A stretch of 64,000 bases of DNA from Bemisia tabaci (Eukaryota > Arthropoda > Insecta > Hemiptera > Aleyrodidae), in the NCBI RefSeq assembly GCF_918797505.1, contig NC_092795.1:3877434-3941433 (forward strand), written 5' to 3'. The translations under genes were made by a program, and so were the position numbers. Positions 58,101-64,000 of this stretch are shown here, in pieces. The notes beneath the pieces are model-generated. The model was not told the origin of the DNA, made no database searches, and saw only the letters and a list, made by a program, of their open reading frames with translations. Each line of letters starts with the position of its first letter. Position 1 is the first letter of the stretch.

Positions 58101-61100
58101 GGTCAAAAATCTAAAATAGTACGTTTTTATTTTTTTTTTTTTATTTTTTTTTATTGTTGCTTGAGAATAGTTACAAAATTACAAAATTACGCACTTACAA
58201 TGAAAGTGAGTAAATAAGGATTTAGAAAACAATAATAATATAGGACTATGATATAGTTTGGGAGCTAATTTAGCTGAAAATTAGAAACAGTAAAAAGAGT
58301 TACTGGAAATCAGCAGGGGTTTAGATTTGCGACACCGGGATCCGCCTGTTGGCATGCATCGGTATAGATTTGTTTGTCTATCATTTCTTTTTTGTTGCTA
58401 AGGACTGTTTTTATGTATGTACCAATTTTAAACCAACTATCTTTAGATTCTAATAAGCAATTTTGAAAATTATCGATGGTAAATGTCTTTTTTATTTCTG
58501 TCTCTAAAAGGTCTCTTTCAGAAGTAAATTTTCCACACGTGAAAAGAGAGTGTAAAATAGTACGTAATAAGTACCTTTCAATTGGGAATGTTGTTATTAT
58601 GACAACTGTTATGTAGCAGTTGGCAGTATGTACGAGTAGTGATATTGTCGCTACTTAGGTGTCAGGCCTGCTGGGCAAGTTTGTATCTTTATCAATATAC
58701 TTACTCTGTCGTTATGTCACGCAACTCGTGCACTTCTCTTTTCCATCGTCCTTAGTTTTTCCGATATAACAAATATATCACTACTCGTACATACTACCAA
58801 CTGCTACATAACAGCAACATAGGGTCACAATAACAACATTCCCAATGAAAGGTACTTATTAGGTACTATTTTAGATTTGTAACCATTTTTATTTTGATTT
58901 ATCCAACTGAGGATGGCTGAATTTTCAGCCGAGACGTTTTGGTTTGTGTATGTGAAATTTTAGCCTTGTTACCAGCTTTTTAAATTGTTTTTTATTGTAC
59001 ATCTTAATTTTCATTTGTATGGACGGGACATCTAATAGATCAATTCAGTAAATTCGTTTCGCTTAGTTACATTATAGTTATTGTTTAATCTCTACTTAGG
59101 TTTTATTATTTTACAAAGAAATCATGTAAAGCCCCATTCAGTCTTGAAATTTTGTGATTACATTCTTTGTGCTCTTGGAACTTTTCTGTGAATTTTCCTC
59201 TCTTTATTTACAAATATTCCCAGAAAATTTAAAAATTTATCTTGGCTTCTTTTCTTATGAATAACAAAATGTAGTCAGATATTTTTACATGTCTGAATAG
59301 AAAGACACATTTTCGACTGGAGCCACACGGAGAATGGCTGATTTAGGCTAAACTTTCCAATGCTCTCGTTCATTAGAGTACATCGCATCATTCCTTGAAA
59401 ACGAATAGCTGGAATGCGAATGCCTTCATTTCACCATATATGCAACTTGTCGTGAGGATGTTTGTCACATTGTTCTCTCAGAAAAGAAAACTGCAAACTG
59501 CAAGTTTGTAATTATACTCGTTCTTCATTATTGACCTCTAGTTCACATACGGAATGGTGCACGAGGAGTCGGACACATATAGCGGTTAAAGCTATAGATA
59601 TCAATCTGGAAAATTGAATGATGCGCAACAATGGCGTAAGGCGGCAGTACAAAATTGGACGTATTTCTATCAAACGGAACTATGTGCATTAAGACATGAG
59701 CCCTAAGACCCATAAGCATATATGCATAACAGGGCTCACGTCATAATCCATTGTTCCGTTTGATAGAAATTCGCCCAATTGGCCGTCAATAAATCATGAA
59801 TAGTTGCATAAGGCGTTCATATTTTGTGTCAGGGTATGAAAAGCTTCGTGCATAAAACGTGGTAAAATAATTATCCTTACTGGGTCTTTATATACAGGAA
59901 AACTATTGGAAGAATCTGTCAGAACATTTCACTGAATTTCCTTCATATCATTTGAATTTTGTAAAATTTTCAAATTAATTGTACTAGCGGATTTCCTGTT
60001 AAATAAATAATATCTCATGTGTGATGTATGGTAACGTTGCATACAATTTGTGACATTCTCCCCGAAAGGGCGCCTTACCCTTATCAGATGCAATACATTG
60101 CAGCAGAGCAAAATGAGCCTTATAATGGAAACTCAAATTGTTCATTACAGCAAAATACCGTTGAAGGTATTACTTTTCAGCTACTGATGCTACATACTTT
60201 CTCATATTCTCAAGAGCATTAAATATTTTTGTCGTCGGATGATTTAGGTTTACATGATTGGATCACCTCCATACTTACGATCATGATATCGTGCGGCATT
60301 CACTGATGCGGATTGCCTCAGCAAAGGAAGCAAAGCCTTGAACAGAAAAAAAAGAAAAATACAATAATAATAATTGTCACTCCTTTGTCGCAAAAGCGTG
60401 ATTGCATTTGGAGGTGAGCTTTGTCGTCCATTTATACAGGGTGGTTTCAAACTCCCGCACCACTAGGACCAAGCACTACCTCTGTAACTTTTAAACAAAG
60501 TGAGATATAAACTTGAGTGCTCCTCAGGCAAAGAAAAGGACTCTTGGGACCCCCATACCCAAAATTTTAAGTGGACCTCTCTAAAAAAGGGTCAAGATTT
60601 CTGACGTTTTTAGGAGTGGTGCGGGATTTTTGGATCACACTGTATAATTCCGTTCTTTAGCATTATAAATCTAATTCCTCATTCCGGTATGCTCAGAGGA
60701 ATGCATTATAAGGGCATTCGGGTGTTGCTGGATCCCCCGAATAAAATACTTGTTTGAAATAACCCCTGATTTTTTCCCCCTTGCAATGTTAAAATAAATA
60801 TCCGCACGAATGTATACCAGATTGAGTCACGCATGAAATCATCTGTAAAATTCAAATAAAAAATCGAAATTTTTTTTACGAAATTTGTGTTTTTTCAGAG
60901 GAACTTTCGCAAAGTCAGAATTGCCGCAGCGTTTTGAGCAATCTCAGAAACTTTGATGCATTTTTTGATTGAGGATTGATTTGCTAACATTAACTATTTC
61001 GGGCTCATTTTAGGAGCAGCATACAAGCCATTAGTTTCCCCATTCAGATAGGTGCTTTAATGGCTGAGCCATGGAGATTATAGTTACTAATTGCAAAATG

Positions 61101-62977
61101 TAATGCAAAAGGAACTACTTTAAACCATATTCTCAGATTCATACAATTTGGGAATGAACGAATAAATCTTGAAAATTCGCAATCAGAACCAGGAACGTTG
61201 CTAAAATTATGCAACTTCATCCTTTGCAGTAAAATAACTGAAATCATAAAAAAATATGAAATTTACTTGGTAATTTTTGTCTTCGATTCACAGTTTTCAG
61301 CGAGTAAAATAGAAACTGTTTATGGATAATGGACCACTAGACAAGGTACGATTTCAGCATTCTAATACATGTTTCTTCACCAAAATTTTACGTAAAACAC
61401 GATGCGCACAACAAAAATTACCGCAATCAACTCCTTACAAAAATATTTAATAATTCTTGATGCGTGAATTCAAACCACCCGCTCATGAAAACTCAATGCT
61501 CTACGCGATTCATATCGCGCGCTAAACGTTATCATAACAGTCTCTGCGATATATAAATCTGGCAACACCTCAATCTTGACGCTTTGGCTCAGCTATAGCA
61601 AATTGCGTATAGTTTGAACAACGCATGGTGGGAAATGAACATTGCTCGATTGAGAAGCTTGCTGAAACCGTTGTGGTGTGCGATTTGACTCACGTAGAGC
61701 TTTGAGTTTCTTGTGAGCGGGCAGTTCAAATTCCTCGTAACAAATGTTAAATAAAAACGTTGATATCTTAGTTAGGAGTTAATTTCAGTAATTTTCAATG
61801 CAAGAATCGTGTTTTACGTTAAATTCTGGTTAAGAAACATGTATCAGAATACCTGAATTAGTACCTTGTCTAGTGGTCCATTAGGTTTTTCTCCCAAGGC
61901 AAAAGAAGTTGCATGATCTTAACAACATTGCACAACTCCTGGTTCCTTTTTGCCAAATGCAATTCAAATTAGTGAATTTCTACGTATATGCTTACTTTTG
62001 TCAGAAGAACTGGTCCGACAGTGTTCGTCTTCAGAACTGCAATGTATCGGTCAGCGTCAATGCTTTCAAGTTTGTGCATGGGACTTCCGATTCCTGCATT
62101 ATTGATCAGTAGTGTTAGGCCTCTGTGACCGACTATGGCCTGCACTTTATTCACCAACTCGTTAAAAGTGTCGAATTTTGTCACGTCTGGAAATTGGTAA
62201 AAGGAACCTTTTTAGATAGGCAGATTTGCATGCACCACACGAAAAAAAAGATAACTCATTTTACCGATATGGATAGTTATTGATAGCCTAGTAGAAAAGC
62301 TGCAAATTCAAGCATAATGATCTGTTTATCCATCAAAATTCGAAGTAAAACACAGTTGGTACAACGAAACTTACTGAAAGTCGCTCCCATCAAAAATATT
62401 GACGTTTCTCGATGCAACACTTTAAAATACTCTCTCATAAAAAACCATATTAGAGTTAAATCGCACACAAAACGTTACCATGACGGTCTCTACAATAGGA
62501 AAATATGAGTATTATCGGCGCCTCGGCTCAGCTGTTGCACTTTATTTACTCTTATTCCTTTCATGTTTAATAGGGTACATTCCTTACACAAGGTTAAAGT
62601 CACTCATAAAAGATACTATATGAATATATGTTGAATAATCGATACTTGTCGGAGCACCTTGCCCCTCCAAGAATCGATTCATTTCCATTGGTTCCAATGG
62701 AGAGAAAGCAATGTTGCCAATTTGCCATATCAATGCAATACCAAAAGAATCTTATTCCTTTCATTTTTTAATAGAGGTTCTTCCTTGCACAAGGTTATAG
62801 TTGCTCATAAAAGATACGATTAAGCATTTTTGGAAAGAATTCAATTAAATCGAAGTTAAATACAGAAAAAAAGACACATACATTGAGAGAGCCTGATGCA
62901 ACTGAATTTATAAAATGACGCTCACCAAGTTCAAGAATATGCAAAGCAGAATGTTTCTCCTGAAGTTCAAGTAAATC
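54879..62977 (-). CDS. Sniffer/C-factor-like short-chain dehydrogenase, 5' exon outside window
   Basis: NAD(P)-dependent short-chain dehydrogenase/reductase, probably a cytosolic carbonyl reductase related to sniffer and C-factor. Five minus-strand exons (62977-62926, 62186-61996, 60336-60279, 56090-55969, 55106-54879) join with GT-AG borders and consistent phases into 216 residues ending in TGA. Counting from the first residue in the window: NNAG at 46-49, the catalytic Asn of KTNTVGP at 72, Ser115 in NITSIF, Tyr137 and Lys141 of YRESK, then IHPGFVITDM and the family-typical C-terminus ending YDGEIIPF. The Rossmann TGxxxGxG segment (about 35-40 residues) is missing and was not found up to 64000, so the gene continues to the right. 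Introns hold many transposons but the coding exons are intact. The exact substrate is unknown. Confidence 0.92.
55147..55526. mobile_element. Palindromic MITE family F, copy 2, interrupted
   Basis: Left cgtcgctcccctggcgg, centre gtgagccctgc / ggggctcatgcggcaattga, right broken at atacgcccttA and resumed as TAcgccagaggagcgac. Located in the last SDR intron. Confidence 0.75.
55252..55509. mobile_element. 258-bp insertion in family F copy 2, TA duplication
   Basis: Flanked by TA at 55250-55251 and 55510-55511. Weakly inverted ends (caatattgaatatcc / ggtcaaatatccgattg) and internal repeats of caagcttgt / gtctcagagataaaata. Confidence 0.65.
55969..56090 (-). CDS. SDR exon d (catalytic Ser and YxxxK)
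   Basis: The exon starts after gttacag, completes an Arg codon and encodes PLSITRAAVINITSIFAS, with the catalytic Ser. It ends in AYGYRESK, the YxxxK active-site pair, immediately before donor gtaaga. Confidence 0.92.
56141..56996. mobile_element. 856-bp element with gcagggccggactgg ends
   Basis: gcagggccggactgg at the left and ccagtccgactctgc at the right are inverted with two mismatches; next inside, ggcagctaggcagc pairs loosely with gtagctgcctaac. The interior is GC-rich with a triplicated 160-175-bp unit and ends in cccccagaccccc-type DNA. In the SDR intron. Confidence 0.65.
56280..56715 (+). repeat. Three diverged units of 160-175 bp inside the 856-bp element
   Basis: tctctgaggtccctacgacc, tctctgagacccctatagcc and ttttgaggcgcccctactgg mark the three units, each followed by (a)gaaggt(a/c)ac, ggggcccctga-type text and gaaaagat. 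Confidence 0.65.
57019..57149. mobile_element. Palindromic MITE family D, copy 2
   Basis: attgaacgtatttctatcaa... with acggaactatgtgcatt, right arm aatgcacatagttccgtttg and cagaaatacgtccaat. In an SDR intron. Confidence 0.88.
57515..57927. mobile_element. Foldback element, about 413 bp
   Basis: ttgccattttttgtgtcaaa with acgtgcgatgtatcgcatca pairs with tgatgcgatatatcgcaggt and tgacacaaaaatggcaa. The inner arms catcagactaaagaattcac and aaatttgacaaa also pair; centre gataatgatatcga. Confidence 0.85.
58042..58080 (-). ncRNA. Hammerhead-ribozyme-like motif, left arm
   Basis: Minus strand: CTGAGGA, then stem GGCTGA-ATTT-TCAGCC, then GAAAC. This fits CUGANGA - stem II - GAAA of hammerhead cores (N7 is free). 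One unpaired T precedes the stem, and stems I and III and the cleavage site are not convincing. The copy at 58905-58942 on the plus strand has GAGAC instead of GAAAC. Confidence 0.35.
58124..58552 (-). mobile_element. 5'-truncated LINE insertion with poly(A) and target duplication
   Basis: Flanked by a 12-bp duplication TAAAATAGTACG (58112-58123, 58553-58564). Read on the minus strand it starts inside a reading frame (LHSLFTCGKFTSERDLL..., ending QADPGVANLNPC and TGA at 58310-58312). It continues as about 150 bp of 3' UTR and ends in caataaaaaaaaataaaa and an A-rich tail. The C-x-H-like HSLFTCGKF and a following NFQNCLLESKDSWFKIGTYI resemble the C-terminus of LINE reverse-transcriptase polyproteins. 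About 80 codons remain. Confidence 0.8.
59654..59780. mobile_element. Palindromic MITE family D, copy 3
   Basis: attggacgtatttctatcaa to gatagaaattcgcccaatt, with ggaactatgtgcatt / aatccattgttcc. In an SDR intron. Confidence 0.87.
60279..60336 (-). CDS. SDR exon c
   Basis: A short exon preceded by a long polypyrimidine tract and ttcaag. It encodes ALLPLLRQSASVNAARYHD and ends at the perfect donor gtaagt with one base over. The text matches the helix after LLTKALLPLL found in C-factor/sniffer-type proteins. Confidence 0.88.
60435..60644. mobile_element. 210-bp TIR element, tacagggtg ends
   Basis: tacagggtggtttcaaactc then ccgcaccac at the left; gtggtgcgggatttttggat then cacactgta at the right. 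TA flanks on both sides. It begins about 100 bp upstream (in the minus sense) of SDR exon c, just inside the intron. Confidence 0.8.
61329..61881. mobile_element. Foldback family B, copy 6 (complete, in SDR intron)
   Basis: atggaccactagacaaggta to gtaccttgtctagtggtcca(t), TA on both sides (61327-61328, 61882-61883). Arms contain accacccgctcatgaaaact / cttgtgagcgggcagt and aatcaactcctta / taggagttaattt. Confidence 0.87.
61996..62186 (-). CDS. SDR exon b (NNAG motif)
   Basis: The exon completes an Asp codon (DVTKFD) and encodes LTLLINNAGIG, the NNAG motif stabilising the central sheet. It continues to TNTVGPVLLTK with the structural/catalytic Asn. The acceptor is atttccag, the donor gtaagc, and it ends in phase 0. 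Confidence 0.93.
62290..62520. repeat. Partial family B copy (in SDR intron)
   Basis: tccatcaaaattcgaagtaa, acaacgaaacttactgaaag and gttaaatcgcacacaaaacg follow the order of the family's left half. Confidence 0.6.
62549..62816 (+). repeat. Direct repeat of about 65 bp
   Basis: cttattcctttcatgtttaa ... acacaaggttaaagt ... ctcataaaagata at 62549-62612 recurs at 62750-62816. The ~140 bp between them includes an AATCGAT inverted pair, consistent with a local duplication. Confidence 0.65.
62926..62977 (-). CDS. SDR exon a (first in window)
   Basis: Between acceptor ttttttag and donor gtgagc the exon encodes DLLELQEKHSALHILEL plus one base. This is the segment after the first Rossmann strands, ending in the strand that precedes the conserved Asp of the coenzyme-binding region. 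Confidence 0.88.
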
Positions 62978-63354
62978 CTAAAAAAGAATCAGCATAAGAT
63001 CGATCAAATTACCGTACACTTGAGGAAATAAGAATTATGGTGATATTTGTCAGATGAAAGAATGACGATAATAGTGATGAAAACTAAAAATGGTGATCAA
63101 TAATCAAGTCTTCTTCTTTATTGGTGCTTCCTTTCTTAAAGTCTACAACAATAGATTTTAAAAGTTTTAAGAAAACACCAAGGAAGATCTGTAAGAGGTA
63201 ACATGGCTGTGAAGTATAAATGCCCTCAAATCTTTGGATGAGATGAGAATAAAAGTGAACTATGCAACTTTATGGCTGACATAGATGGATTAAGTGCTTC
63301 CTATTATCAGTTTTTTTGTGATTCAGTAGAGCCTCAATAGATATCCCTGGTAAA

Positions 63355-64000
63355 AATTGGCAGTAGAATCTGTGTTCCAAAATACCATAGACCTACAGCC
63401 GGCTGTAAGATTTCCAATAGCCTAATAGCCGGCTACACAATTTCTTATAGCCTTTTATAGCCGATGGCGACTAAGCAACAGCCCGGCGATAAAGTGTATG
63501 CTAGACGCTACTAATTACGGATGCTAGGACTTGGTGAGTTTTTGGACTACCGCTCTCTTTTTGGGCCATAGTATCTTGATTTATTTTGCGAGGAAAGCTC
63601 CGTACTTTTGAAGGATGCCTGCCATTCCTAATATATTGGAACGCCTTCAATTTCGTATGATACTGTGCAATACCTCTGGTGTGAAATAGTTGCTTCAAGC
63701 GCCGTAGTATGCTGCGGCGCGGCGCGGCGGGCGGGCAGCCAGCGCGAAACGTGCATTGGCGCCTACAAACCCAACAGGGATACTTCACGCGTTGCGCAAT
63801 GCGTGAAGTATCCCTGTTAGGTTTGTAGGCGCCAGTGCGTCGCCGCTCCGCTTAGTGTTAGGCTCTAATATTTAATCTGGCGGAGTCAGCGTTATTCAAC
63901 TCATGATTTTTAAATTTCTGCACATCCTGTATGGATTATTCTCATTTTAATTGATGAAAAAAAATATGTGGTTAAGGAAAATATAATGTGCGTTTTGTAA
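63355..64000 (+). repeat. Large dispersed repeat, copy 2, running off the window
   Basis: Collinear with 27453-28103 in the same orientation, from ccctggtaaaaattggcag to the last base. Includes the second near-perfect hairpin (63758-63833) and a GC-rich ggcgcggcgcggcgggcggg patch slightly longer than in copy 1. Confidence 0.83.

Larger units (their letters stand above)
57987..58996. mobile_element. Foldback element with Penelope-type motif, interrupted by a LINE
   Basis: 57987-58123 and 58553-58650 together are the complement of 58773-58996. Both arms carry the word ctgaggatggctgaattttc followed by agccga(a/g)acgttttgg, which is familiar from termini of Penelope-like elements. The unpaired centre is about 120 bp. 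Confidence 0.72.

Noticed and set aside
1..64000. CRISPR array, rRNA operon or bacterial genes
   Set aside because: No regularly spaced identical short repeats with unique spacers, no rRNA-like stretches, and genes are spliced.

Overview
The window is AT-rich eukaryotic nuclear DNA with spliced genes, GT–AG introns, several mononucleotide runs and a very heavy load of short terminal-inverted-repeat (TIR) elements. Gene structure, the tRNA-derived SINE, the Penelope-like motif and the MITE load point to an arthropod. A hemipteran such as a whitefly is my guess, made from general resemblance only and not proven here. There are no prokaryotic features, and no rRNA, intact tRNA gene or CRISPR array.

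Three genes can be supported. (1) An SR-family splicing factor on the minus strand has four coding exons between 37655 and 47233. All splice phases agree and give a 196-residue protein with an N-terminal RS domain, one RRM, a CCHC zinc knuckle and a short Ser/Arg/Gly tail. A likely 5' non-coding exon and promoter with two perfect CRE palindromes lie near 48.55-48.85 kb. (2) A short-chain dehydrogenase/reductase of the sniffer/C-factor type on the minus strand has five in-phase coding exons between 54879 and 62977. They encode 216 residues including NNAG, the catalytic Asn, Ser and YxxxK and the C-terminus. The first exon, carrying the nucleotide-binding glycine motif, must lie beyond 64000. 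(3) A small 71-residue Gly/Ala-rich hydrophobic protein of the IFI6/IFI27 (ISG12) type on the plus strand lies at 28686-28901, in an exon with a good 3' splice site just before the ATG.

Layout: 1-28 kb is essentially a gene desert built from MITEs and fold-back repeats, a degenerate satellite of about 167 bp (8.43-9.51 kb) and a tRNA-derived SINE. 28-29 kb holds the IFI27-like exon. 29-37 kb is again repeats. 37.6-48.9 kb is the SR gene, with transposon copies inside its introns. 49-54.8 kb is dominated by a 2 kb fold-back element with a 9-bp target duplication. 54.9-63 kb is the dehydrogenase gene, whose introns carry at least seven elements, including a fold-back element with a hammerhead-like motif that was itself hit by a 5'-truncated LINE. 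63.35-64 kb repeats the block found at 27.45-28.10 kb.

The genes have no obvious functional link. The main structural theme is nested hairpin-forming elements. Several have target-site duplications that can be read directly (8 bp for a hAT-type family, 9 bp for the big fold-back, 4 bp for an element nested in another, TA for others). The insertions seen inside the two multi-exon genes all lie in introns.
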